From assembly GCA_039198225.1 (NCBI GenBank), contig JBCCTQ010000015.1, positions 34,014 to 98,013 of the forward strand: 64,000 nt of DNA, given 5' to 3'. Both the position numbers and the translations under genes were made by a program. Below the pieces are notes generated by a model. That model saw only the letters and a list, made by a program, of their open reading frames with translations. It was not told the origin of the DNA and ran no database searches. This stretch comes from JASJAR01 sp039198225 (GTDB taxonomy: Bacteria > Pseudomonadota > Alphaproteobacteria > Rhodobacterales > Rhodobacteraceae). Position 1 is the stretch's first letter. Each line of letters opens with the position of its first letter. Below are positions 56,529 to 64,000 of this stretch, piece after piece.

Positions 56529-57869
56529 CTATTGGGCGCCGCCCGAGAGGTCCACATACCGGGCGAGATCGGCGTCGCGGCTGAGATCGGCAACGTCGTA
56601 ACCATTGGTCAATTCCGTCTGGCCGAGGGCCACGTCGCGGACCACAGAACTCGTCGTGCCGGCGGGCCCATAGGTCACGCCGTCGACGCGGAAGAAGACG
56701 GATTGGGCGTTTCCTGCCCGGAGCGTCGGTGGTGTTTCGGTGAGAGGGACGGTGAACTCTTCGCCAGGATCGAGGATCTTTTCGAATATCACTGACCCGT
56801 CCGCGGCCCGGACCCGAACCCAAGCCGGACGCACCGCGAAGAGCACCACTTCGGGCTCGGCCGCCTCGACCACCTGAACAGGCGGCGCCGGCGGGCCTTC
56901 AACCGGAGCGCTTTCGACATCCGAAGGCGTGCCGAACGCGGCTGTGGCGGGTGCGATGGGTCCAATAAATTCAGGATCGAGGACGGCAAAGAGTGTCTCG
57001 CCGTCGCGGGCTATGGGTTCGGGGCCTTGGCGGGCTTCGGCAAGGCTTGCGGAGGCCTCATCGGGTGCTGCGGCCGGCGCCATCGTTCCCACGCGGGAGG
57101 GATCGAGCGTGGCGATGGGGCCGTCCCGGGCTGTCAGCACTGGGACGTCGAGGGCTTGGGGGCGATAAAGCCGGTCAAACGCTTCAACGCTCGGCGCGTC
57201 ACCTGAGGTGCCCTCGGCGGTGGCTGGATCAAAGGGAGTGCCCGCTCCTGCGGTTTCAAACCCGCCGCCGCCAATCTCTTCGGTTTCCGACAGGACGCCC
57301 GGCGCCTGGTCGACAGGCGTGAACTGGACCTTTTGGATCTCCTGAAGGACCGACCAGCCGCCATAGCCGATACCGCCGATCAGCACCAAGAGGACGAGCA
57401 TGGACCCGATGGCGCGGGGTTCGATGCTTTGGAAGTTTGACGAACCGCTCGGTACGAAGGACACCGAAGGTTCCTTAAACGGATCGCGGGGGCCAGTGAC
57501 GGTCGCGGTTTGGCCGAGATCGCGGGACGGGCGGCGGGCCGACGCTTGGGCTGACATGCCGTGGGCGACCTCAAACTTCCCTTCATCGCAGAACGTCTTA
57601 TAGGCCCATTCAGGGTCGAGCCCGAGATAGCGCGCGTAGGAGCGAACATAACCGGCGATAAACCCTGGGGTCTCAAAGGCGGTTGGGTCGGAATTCTCGA
57701 TGGCTGCGATGTAGGTTGCTTTGATTTTAAGCTCGCGCTGGACGTCCAAGAGCGACTTGCCGAGTGTTGCGCGTTCGCCACGCATTATGTCGCCAAGCGA
57801 CAGGTCAAAGTCGTCGAACCCTCTCAGGTCCTCCGGATCCGACGGCCCTTCGCCGTTACGCGCGGTCAT
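56529..57869 (-). CDS. RodZ-like HTH membrane protein
   Basis: 446 residues. An N-terminal Cro/CI-type HTH (LGDIMRGERATLGKSLLDVQ, RELKIKATYIAAIENSDPTA, FIAGYVRSYARYLGLDPEWA) precedes one helix (AIGSMLVLLVLIGGIGYGGW) and a long periplasmic part ending in a DUF4115-type domain (VRVRAADGSVIFEKILDPGE, EFTVPLTETPPTLRAGNAQS). This is the RodZ layout: cytosolic HTH binding MreB, helix, periplasmic beta domain. The Ala/Pro-rich linker contains a duplicated ARDGxxxxxLDP...APA motif. It is the only gene between the two intergenic elements and hemA; ispG, its usual neighbour, is absent. Confidence 0.85.
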   Translation of the reverse strand: MTARNGEGPSDPEDLRGFDDFDLSLGDIMRGERATLGKSLLDVQRELKIKATYIAAIENSDPTAFETPGFIAGYVRSYARYLGLDPEWAYKTFCDEGKFEVAHGMSAQASARRPSRDLGQTATVTGPRDPFKEPSVSFVPSGSSNFQSIEPRAIGSMLVLLVLIGGIGYGGWSVLQEIQKVQFTPVDQAPGVLSETEEIGGGGFETAGAGTPFDPATAEGTSGDAPSVEAFDRLYRPQALDVPVLTARDGPIATLDPSRVGTMAPAAAPDEASASLAEARQGPEPIARDGETLFAVLDPEFIGPIAPATAAFGTPSDVESAPVEGPPAPPVQVVEAAEPEVVLFAVRPAWVRVRAADGSVIFEKILDPGEEFTVPLTETPPTLRAGNAQSVFFRVDGVTYGPAGTTSSVVRDVALGQTELTNGYDVADLSRDADLARYVDLSGGAQ

Positions 57870-57983
57870 CACCTGCCCCGGTAACCAACTCTATCCCCTA
57901 CGAATGGAACGAAGAATCGTTCTCCCACCTACCCTCTTAACGTTAACACACACCCAAAGAAATGTGCAGTTCCGGGAGGAAGC

Positions 57984-59213
57984 CTAGGCGGAAAGCTCGG
58001 CGCGATTTAGCGCACAATGGGACCAAAGTTCGTCCATTGCGCTGACAAGTGAGCCAATATCGGCCATCGAATGGACCGGAGACGGCGTGAAACGGAGCCG
58101 TTCGGTGCCCCGCGGCACGGTCGGAAAGTTGATCGGCTGGACGTAGATCCCGTGGCCATCCAAGAGCCGGTCGGAGATTATCTTGGTATGGACCGGATTC
58201 CCAACGACGACCGGGACGATATGGCTTCCGTGGTCGATGAACGGCAAACCGAGTGCCCGAAACCTGGTTTTGAGGATCGATGTCTGGGTCTGGTGGCGCG
58301 CCCGGAGCGTAGTGTCGGTCTTGAGGAACGCCACACTCGCCGCCGCGCCCGCGGCCACGGCCGGGGGAAGCGAAGTCGTGAAAATAAAGCCCGGCGCATA
58401 GGAGCGGATCGCGTCGCACATTTTATGGCTGGCCGCGATATAGCCCCCCATCACCCCGAACGCCTTGGCGAGGGTGCCGTTGATGATGTCGATCCGGCCC
58501 ATGAGACCTTCACGCTCGGCCACGCCTGCCCCACGGGGCCCGTACATCCCCACCGCATGAACCTCGTCGAGATAGGTCAAGGCCCCAAATTCTTGGGCAA
58601 GATCGCAAATCTCGCCCATCGGAGCGAAATCGCCATCCATCGAATAGATCGATTCAAACGCGATCAGCTTCGGCGCGGCCGGGTCATCTGCCGCCAAAAG
58701 TTCCCTAAGATGGTCGAGATCGTTGTGCCGGTATATCCGCTTGTCACCCCCGTAGCGCCGGATGCCCTGGATCATCGAGGCGTGGTTGAGCGCGTCGGAG
58801 TAAATGATGAGACCCGGAAAAAGCTTGGTCAGTGTCGAAAGCGTCGCATCATTGGCGATGTAGGCCGAGGTGAAAAGGAGCGACGATTCTTTCCGGTGCA
58901 GATCGGCTAGTTCGGCTTCAAGCCGGTTATGGTAGACTGTCGTGCCGGAAATGTTGCGCGTGCCGCCAGAGCCCGCACCGGTGGCGTCGATGGCTTCATG
59001 CATGGCCTGGGTTACAACCGGATGCTGGCCCATACCCAAATAATCGTTTCCGCACCAGACCGTTACAGGGCGCTCTTCACCATTTCCCTGTCGCCAGACA
59101 GCATGGGGATAGGCACCTTTCCGGCGCTCGATATCGATAAAAGTGCGATAGCGGCCCTCGTCGTGGAGGGCTTGGATCGCAGTGTCGAGCGCTCGGTCGT
59201 AGTTCACCCGCAT
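57984..59213 (-). CDS. hemA: 5-aminolevulinate synthase
   Basis: Condenses glycine and succinyl-CoA to 5-aminolevulinate (Shemin pathway), the first step of haem, bacteriochlorophyll and B12 synthesis in alphaproteobacteria. 409 residues, PLP fold type I. Motifs: VTVWCGNDYLGMGQHPVVTQ, AGSGGTRNISGTTVYHNRLE, FESIYSMDGDFAPMGEICDL, TYLDEVHAVGMYGPRGAGVA and the PLP lysine K250 in DIINGTLAKAFGVMGGYIAA. C-terminal LRFTPSPVHSMADI completes the family. Haem supply connects to the adenosylcobalamin needed by the mutase at the left end of the window (context only). Confidence 0.96.
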   Translation of the reverse strand: MRVNYDRALDTAIQALHDEGRYRTFIDIERRKGAYPHAVWRQGNGEERPVTVWCGNDYLGMGQHPVVTQAMHEAIDATGAGSGGTRNISGTTVYHNRLEAELADLHRKESSLLFTSAYIANDATLSTLTKLFPGLIIYSDALNHASMIQGIRRYGGDKRIYRHNDLDHLRELLAADDPAAPKLIAFESIYSMDGDFAPMGEICDLAQEFGALTYLDEVHAVGMYGPRGAGVAEREGLMGRIDIINGTLAKAFGVMGGYIAASHKMCDAIRSYAPGFIFTTSLPPAVAAGAAASVAFLKTDTTLRARHQTQTSILKTRFRALGLPFIDHGSHIVPVVVGNPVHTKIISDRLLDGHGIYVQPINFPTVPRGTERLRFTPSPVHSMADIGSLVSAMDELWSHCALNRAELSA

Positions 59214-59293
59214 GGGCTCCTTTTAATCGTTCTAAGTTAACTAGTTCGGCAGAGCTATCATGGCTAGACTACAATTTGCCGCTTTGACGTTTA

Positions 59294-59878
59294 TCAATCC
59301 TGAACAGTCACGCGACAATCCGTGGCTCCGCCCGACCTGCAATCGGCCAAGGCCTTGTCCGGGCTGCCAACCCCGTAGGCTCCGGTGGCGGGCGAGACCG
59401 CGAGGGCTTTTGCCCCTGAGGCCCGGCGATAGGTGGTCCGCATGGCTTCGGTGGCGTTGGTGGACAATGTGAAATCGCGTTTCTCAAAGCCTTTTGGAAG
59501 GACCCGGGCGGCGACGATGCACGCTGCGGTGCCAGCCTTTCGCTTTGCGTTGCACGCTTTGAGCGCGGCCGCATCGGCGGCGGCGACGCTGTGGTGGTTG
59601 AGGGCTGACTGGGAGGCTTCGGATTGGAAACCCTCATCGGGCGAAAACGCGATGGCGCCATAATAATTGAGCTTCCCGCCGATCTGTTGCTCCATCAGAG
59701 GTACCAGGGCCTCGACCATGGACCGGTTGGTTTGACCCAGGTTCCGCGAGACCTGCACCACCCGTTCTCCCGGCTTAAACAGGAACGCGGACGCAGTTTG
59801 GCCATCCATCGGCTGGGCCGCAGCCGTCGCTCCGACGAGCCCCAAAACACAAGCAGAATAAGAGCACCAACGCTGCAC
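59294..59878 (-). CDS. Secreted protein upstream of hemA
   Basis: 194 residues from the GTG at 59878, chosen because GGGAGG lies nine bases upstream and a signal peptide (SYSACVLGLVGATAAAQPM) follows at once; the longer frame to 59971 is unlikely. The mature part has AFLFKPGERVVQVSRNLGQT, an ALNHHSVAAADAAALKACNA block, KAGTAACIVAARVLPKGFEK and a C-terminal Cys pair (LADCRSGGATDCRVTVQD), suggesting two disulfides. Its position next to hemA recurs in related genomes as far as I recall. No domain with a known function was recognised. Confidence 0.75.
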   Translation of the reverse strand: MQRWCSYSACVLGLVGATAAAQPMDGQTASAFLFKPGERVVQVSRNLGQTNRSMVEALVPLMEQQIGGKLNYYGAIAFSPDEGFQSEASQSALNHHSVAAADAAALKACNAKRKAGTAACIVAARVLPKGFEKRDFTLSTNATEAMRTTYRRASGAKALAVSPATGAYGVGSPDKALADCRSGGATDCRVTVQD

Positions 59879-60035
59879 GGCGACATCCCTCCCATGGGTT
59901 TTCCACGGTCTAGCCGAGCTTTCGTCGAAGCACCACCAAGGGCCCTCGGCAGCAAAGCCAAGGACCGTCACCTAGTCGACTTGCCGAGCAACGCGGTGGC
60001 GTTTACCCATGCTGCACCTGCAAAGTGAGGCATGA

Positions 60036-63000
60036 ATGGCTGATTTCGAGAAGATCCTGATCGCAAACCGGGGAGAAATCGCCATCCGTGTCATGCGGGC
60101 CGCCAATGAATTGGGAAAGCGCACCGTGGCGGTCTATGCCGAGGAGGACAAACTGTCGCTCCACCGCTTCAAAGCCGACGAAGCCTACCGGATTGGCGAA
60201 GGGTTGGGGCCGGTCCAGGCCTATCTCTCGATCGACGAGATCATCCGCGTCGCAAAGATGTCTGGCGCCGATGCAGTCCACCCGGGCTATGGGCTATTGT
60301 CGGAAAATCCTGACCTCGTGGATGCCTGCGACGCAGCGGGGATCACGTTTATCGGGCCGAAAGCCGCAACCATGCGCGCCCTCGGCGACAAGGCCTCGGC
60401 TCGAAAAGTGGCCATTGAGGCGGGCGTTCCGGTGATCCCGGCCACGGAAGTTCTTGGCGATGACATGAAAAAAGTCGCCAAAGAGGCCGAGGCGGTGGGC
60501 TATCCGATGATGCTTAAAGCCTCCTGGGGTGGCGGCGGGCGCGGGATGCGGCCGATCTACGGGAAAGACGAACTCGAAGAAAAGGTGCTCGAAGGACGCC
60601 GGGAAGCGGAGGCCGCTTTCGGCAACGGCGAAGGTTATCTCGAAAAGATGATCGAGCGGGCGCGCCATGTGGAAGTGCAGATCCTCGGCGACAGCCACGG
60701 CAATATTTACCACCTTTGGGAACGGGATTGCTCGGTGCAGCGGCGGAACCAAAAGGTCGTCGAACGGGCCCCTGCCCCATACCTCTCCCCTGCCCAGCGC
60801 GAGGAGCTGTGCGCCCTTGGCAAAAGGATCGCCGAGGCGGTCGATTATGAATGCGCGGGCACGATAGAATTCCTGATGGATATGGCGACCGGCGCCTTTT
60901 ACTTCATCGAAGTCAATCCGCGGATCCAGGTTGAACACACCGTCACAGAGGAAGTCACCGGCATCGATATCGTCCGAGCCCAGATCCTCGTGGCCGAAGG
61001 CAAAGCGCTGGTCGAAGCAACCGGGGTGGCCAGCCAATACGACGTTCAACTCAATGGCCACGCGATCCAATGCCGGGTGACCACGGAGGATCCAACCAAC
61101 AATTTCATCCCCGATTACGGCCGGATCACCACCTATCGGTCAGCCACCGGCATGGGGATCCGCCTCGATGGGGGCACGGCCTATTCGGGCGCGGTCATCA
61201 CGCGCTATTACGACAGCCTTCTTGAAAAGGTCACCGCCTGGGCGCCGACACCGGAAGCCGCCATCGCGCGGATCGACCGGGCGTTGCGCGAGTTTCGGAT
61301 CCGGGGTGTGGCGACAAACATCACCTTCGTCGAAAACCTCCTCAAACATCCGAAGTTCCTTTCGAACGAATACCATACCAAGTTCATCGACGAGACGCCG
61401 GATCTGTTTGAGTTCAAAGCCCGGCGCGACCGGGGAACGAAGGTGCTCCGTTATATCGCCGACATTACGATCAACGGGCATCCGGAGGTCATCGGCCGGG
61501 CAGAACCGCGCGACGATGCCCGCAACCCGGTGCCGCCGAGGCAACGCACCGAAAACCCGGCGGCGGGTACCAAAAACCTCCTAGACCAAAACGGCCCCCA
61601 AGCGGTCGCCGATTGGATGAAGGCGCAAAAACAGCTCCTTATCACCGACACGACCATGCGGGACGGGCACCAATCCCTTCTCGCCACGCGGATGCGATCG
61701 ATCGATATGATCCGTGTCGCACCGGCCTATGCGGCCAATCTTCCCGGCCTTTTCAGCGTTGAATGCTGGGGCGGGGCGACCTTCGATGTGGCCTACCGTT
61801 TCTTGCAGGAATGTCCCTGGCAGCGGCTCCGCGACCTCCGCCAGGCCATGCCTAATCTTCTAACCCAAATGCTTCTCAGAGGAGCGAACGGTGTGGGCTA
61901 CACCAACTACCCCGACAATGTCGTCCGTGGCTTTGTTGCCCAGGCCGCGGAGACCGGGGTCGATATCTTCCGGGTTTTTGACAGTCTCAACTGGGTTGAG
62001 AATATGCGTGTCTCGATGGAGGCGGTGGTTGAGGCCAACCGGATCTGTGAAGGCACGATTTGCTATACAGGTGATCTCGGCAATCCAGATCGCGCGAAAT
62101 ACAACCTCAAATATTATGTCGGCATGGCCAAGGAGCTTGAGGCGGCCGGGGCCCATATCCTGGGGCTAAAGGACATGGCCGGGTTAATGAAACCCGACGC
62201 CGCCCGGGCCCTGATCGGCGCTTTGAAAGAAGAGGTCGGCCTCCCGATCCATTTCCACACCCATGACACGGCGGGCATCGCCTCGGGCACAATCCTAGCC
62301 GCATCTGAGGCGGGGGTCGACGCGGTCGATTGCGCAATGGCTGCGCTGTCGGGAAATACGAGCCAGGCCACGCTCGGCACGGTCGTGGAAGCTCTCAGCG
62401 GATCGGGGCGCGAGACCGGCCTCGATGTGGGCGCAATCCGTGAGATCTCAAATTACTGGGAAACCGTGCGGGAGTTTTACGCTGCATTCGAAAGCGGCAT
62501 GCAAAGCCCAGCTTCCGAGGTCTATCTCCACGAAATGCCCGGGGGCCAGTTCACCAACCTAAAGGCCCAAGCCCGGTCTTTGGGCCTCGAAGAACGCTGG
62601 CACGAAGTGGCCCAGGTCTATTCGGATGTGAACGCGATGTTCGGTGACATCGTCAAAGTGACGCCGTCCTCGAAAGTGGTGGGCGATATGGCGCTAATGA
62701 TGGTCTCCCAAGGGCTCACCCGCGCCGATGTGGAAGATCCCAAGCGCGAGGTGAGTTTTCCTGAGAGCGTCGTTGATATGATGAAGGGCAATCTCGGCCA
62801 ACCGCCCGGGGGGTGGCCGAAAGCGTTGCAGAAAAAGATACTTAAAGGCGAAAAGCCGATCACAGACCGGCCGGGCAAACATGCCGAGATGGTAGATCTT
62901 GAGGCGACCCGGGGGGACGTGGCCGAGAAGATCGGCGGCGAGGTCGATGGCGAGGACCTCATGGGATATCTTATGTATCCCAAGGTCTTTCTCGATTACC

Positions 63001-63479
63001 GCGAACGCCACGACATTTACGGCCCGGTCCGGACCCTGCCAACGAAGACCTTCTTTTATGGTATGGAACCCGGCGAAGAGATCTCCGCTGAGATTGATCC
63101 CGGCGTGACACTCGAGATCCGCCTGCAGGCCATCGGCGAGACCCACCAAGAAGATGGGATGGCGCGGGTGTTTTTCGAAATCAACGGCCAACCACGGGTT
63201 ATCCGCACCCCCGACCGAAGCCTCAAAGGTGCGAGCGCGGCCCGCCCCAAAGCCGAAGACGGCAATCCGTCCCATCTCGGCGCGCCCATGCCCGGTGTTG
63301 TGGCTTCCGTTGGTGCCCAGGCAGGAGTGGCGGTAAAGACGGGCGATCTTCTTTTGACCATCGAGGCCATGAAGATGGAAACGGGCCTCCACGCGGAGCG
63401 GGATGCAAAGGTTAAAGCGGTCCATGTTGCGGCCGGAGCTCAAATCGATGCGAAGGACCTTCTGATCGAATTTGAATGA
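60036..63479 (+). CDS. pyc: Pyruvate carboxylase
   Basis: 1147 residues, single-chain biotin enzyme: ATP + bicarbonate + pyruvate to oxaloacetate (anaplerosis). Biotin-carboxylase domain (about 1-455) with ILIANRGEIAIRVMRAANEL, LKASWGGGGRGMRPIYGKDE and FIEVNPRIQVEHTVTEEVTG. Carboxyltransferase barrel (about 535-840) with ITDTTMRDGHQSLLATRMRS, GATFDVAYRFLQECPWQRLR, GANGVGYTNYPDNVVRGFVA and the metal-binding PIHFHTHDTAGIASG. A tetramerisation (PYC_OADA) domain precedes the C-terminal biotinyl domain (IEAMKMETGLHAERDAKVKA), biotin on K1113. Its divergent neighbour is the secreted-protein gene. Confidence 0.97.
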   Translation: MADFEKILIANRGEIAIRVMRAANELGKRTVAVYAEEDKLSLHRFKADEAYRIGEGLGPVQAYLSIDEIIRVAKMSGADAVHPGYGLLSENPDLVDACDAAGITFIGPKAATMRALGDKASARKVAIEAGVPVIPATEVLGDDMKKVAKEAEAVGYPMMLKASWGGGGRGMRPIYGKDELEEKVLEGRREAEAAFGNGEGYLEKMIERARHVEVQILGDSHGNIYHLWERDCSVQRRNQKVVERAPAPYLSPAQREELCALGKRIAEAVDYECAGTIEFLMDMATGAFYFIEVNPRIQVEHTVTEEVTGIDIVRAQILVAEGKALVEATGVASQYDVQLNGHAIQCRVTTEDPTNNFIPDYGRITTYRSATGMGIRLDGGTAYSGAVITRYYDSLLEKVTAWAPTPEAAIARIDRALREFRIRGVATNITFVENLLKHPKFLSNEYHTKFIDETPDLFEFKARRDRGTKVLRYIADITINGHPEVIGRAEPRDDARNPVPPRQRTENPAAGTKNLLDQNGPQAVADWMKAQKQLLITDTTMRDGHQSLLATRMRSIDMIRVAPAYAANLPGLFSVECWGGATFDVAYRFLQECPWQRLRDLRQAMPNLLTQMLLRGANGVGYTNYPDNVVRGFVAQAAETGVDIFRVFDSLNWVENMRVSMEAVVEANRICEGTICYTGDLGNPDRAKYNLKYYVGMAKELEAAGAHILGLKDMAGLMKPDAARALIGALKEEVGLPIHFHTHDTAGIASGTILAASEAGVDAVDCAMAALSGNTSQATLGTVVEALSGSGRETGLDVGAIREISNYWETVREFYAAFESGMQSPASEVYLHEMPGGQFTNLKAQARSLGLEERWHEVAQVYSDVNAMFGDIVKVTPSSKVVGDMALMMVSQGLTRADVEDPKREVSFPESVVDMMKGNLGQPPGGWPKALQKKILKGEKPITDRPGKHAEMVDLEATRGDVAEKIGGEVDGEDLMGYLMYPKVFLDYRERHDIYGPVRTLPTKTFFYGMEPGEEISAEIDPGVTLEIRLQAIGETHQEDGMARVFFEINGQPRVIRTPDRSLKGASAARPKAEDGNPSHLGAPMPGVVASVGAQAGVAVKTGDLLLTIEAMKMETGLHAERDAKVKAVHVAAGAQIDAKDLLIEFE

Positions 63480-63593
63480 GCCTCAGGCGGGCCAACTCCA
63501 TCGGCCGTCGCGGCACCTTGCCTCCTTATGCGGGACCGCATTTTCCTCTTGCAGGCGAAGGGCGCTGTTTATATTCCCGGTGCATCCACGGAT

Positions 63594-63668
63594 GCGGGCG
63601 TAGCTCAGGGGTAGAGCATTACCTTGCCAAGGTAAGGGTAGTGAGTTCGAATCTCATCGCCCGCTCCA
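63594..63668 (+). tRNA. tRNA-Gly (anticodon GCC)
   Basis: Acceptor stem GCGGGCG / CGCCCGC, D-arm GCTCAGGGGTAGAGC, anticodon arm ACCTT-GCC-AAGGT, T-arm with GTTCGAATC, and an encoded CCA end. The anticodon GCC reads GGC/GGU codons. It lies 114 bases after the pyc stop. Confidence 0.97.
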
Positions 63669-64000
63669 ACAAAATCAAATTTTTACACCTCCTTGGCTAA
63701 CTGGGCCTATTGCTTTGCGGGGTTAGCAGATCGCCATTGATCGGTTATCGGAAGCCGCGGAAACGGACCTCCAAAACTGGCGCCGGTCCGTGACCCATTT
63801 GATGGGATCCGAAGGTTTCCTGATCTTTAAGTGCAAGCTCTCCTCACTTGCGATCCCCAAGATCGAGGTGACGCATCTTGGGTTGGTCGATGCCGCCACC
63901 CTTATCTGTCCGTCATCAAATGAAGTGGTCCAATTGAGCTGACTGCGTTGAGGACGGCCTGTCTCATCGATTGTGATGTTATGCGGCGCGCCCGAGATTG
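63669..64000. other. Right-end region after the tRNA; possible gene remnant
   Basis: 330 bases. A plus-strand frame of about 72 codons from 63730 (after a TAG) reads protein-like (QIAIDRLSEAAETDLQNWRR, SVTHLMGSEGFLIFKCKLSS) and ends at the TGA near 63941, but it has no good start codon and no recognised family. It may be the remnant of an element that used the tRNA as an integration site; that is inference only. Confidence 0.35.

Overview
The window looks like chromosome of a marine Rhodobacterales (Roseobacter-group) alphaproteobacterium. The evidence is GC-rich DNA with many four-base stop/start overlaps, an alphaproteobacterial 5-aminolevulinate synthase (HemA), an arginyltransferase, a DksA with a degenerate zinc finger, a VPLPA-type C-terminal sorting signal, the paired RNA methyltransferase/PIN genes seen in Rhodobacter relatives, and a DMSP lyase DddP with all its metal ligands. 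No rRNA, CRISPR array, prophage or intact insertion sequence was seen. One tRNA (Gly, GCC) lies near the right end.

Left part (1-8.7 kb): a propionate/methylmalonyl-CoA module on the minus strand. It has pccB, two tandem 43-residue lipoprotein genes, a small unknown gene, a third small lipoprotein, pccA, a GT-C-like membrane protein, and the N-terminal two thirds of methylmalonyl-CoA mutase running off the left edge. A frameshifted DUF4174 gene sits on the plus strand inside it. From 9 to 18 kb come a Bcr/CflA-type efflux pump, murD with an AAA gene whose P-loop lysine is replaced, the lipoprotein exporter lolC-lolD, a VPLPA-sorted exoprotein, a metalloprotease-like lipoprotein, a DUF1194 protein and a gamma-glutamylcyclotransferase-like gene.

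Middle (18-36.6 kb): parE with a VOC protein, arginyltransferase bpt, an RDD protein and two DUF2852 paralogues upstream, all on the minus strand. On the plus strand are glnE, a 36-residue Arg-rich protein with its own promoter-like sequence and terminator, a lipoprotein, the methyltransferase/PIN pair, an amine oxidase and dddP. A metalloprotease, a VWA protein, an SLC13-type permease and an ArgO-type exporter fill the rest. Between the exporter and mrp, on the minus strand, are two stem-loops with identical UUCCUCCUCCCU loops, the hallmark of the alphaproteobacterial 'cuckoo' (CcsR/alpha-r14) small RNAs.

Right part (36.9-64 kb): mrp, then the compact division/cell-wall run mraZ-rsmH-ftsL-ftsI-murE-murF-mraY. 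It stops at mraY, while murD lies about 35 kb away on the other strand. Next come an RND efflux pump with its adaptor and a palindromic operator candidate, a YfgM-like protein with bamB, a MoxR ATPase (probable partner of the distant VWA gene), dksA, a flavin monooxygenase, a RodZ-like protein, hemA with a secreted neighbour, and pyruvate carboxylase. Several copies of the Rhodobacterales 'CCTCCGGCGGGAGTATTTTT...GGATGAAG' intergenic element are scattered in the window.

Metabolically, PCC, methylmalonyl-CoA mutase and pyruvate carboxylase feed C3 units into the TCA cycle. DddP cleavage of DMSP could be one supplier of such C3 carbon (inference).
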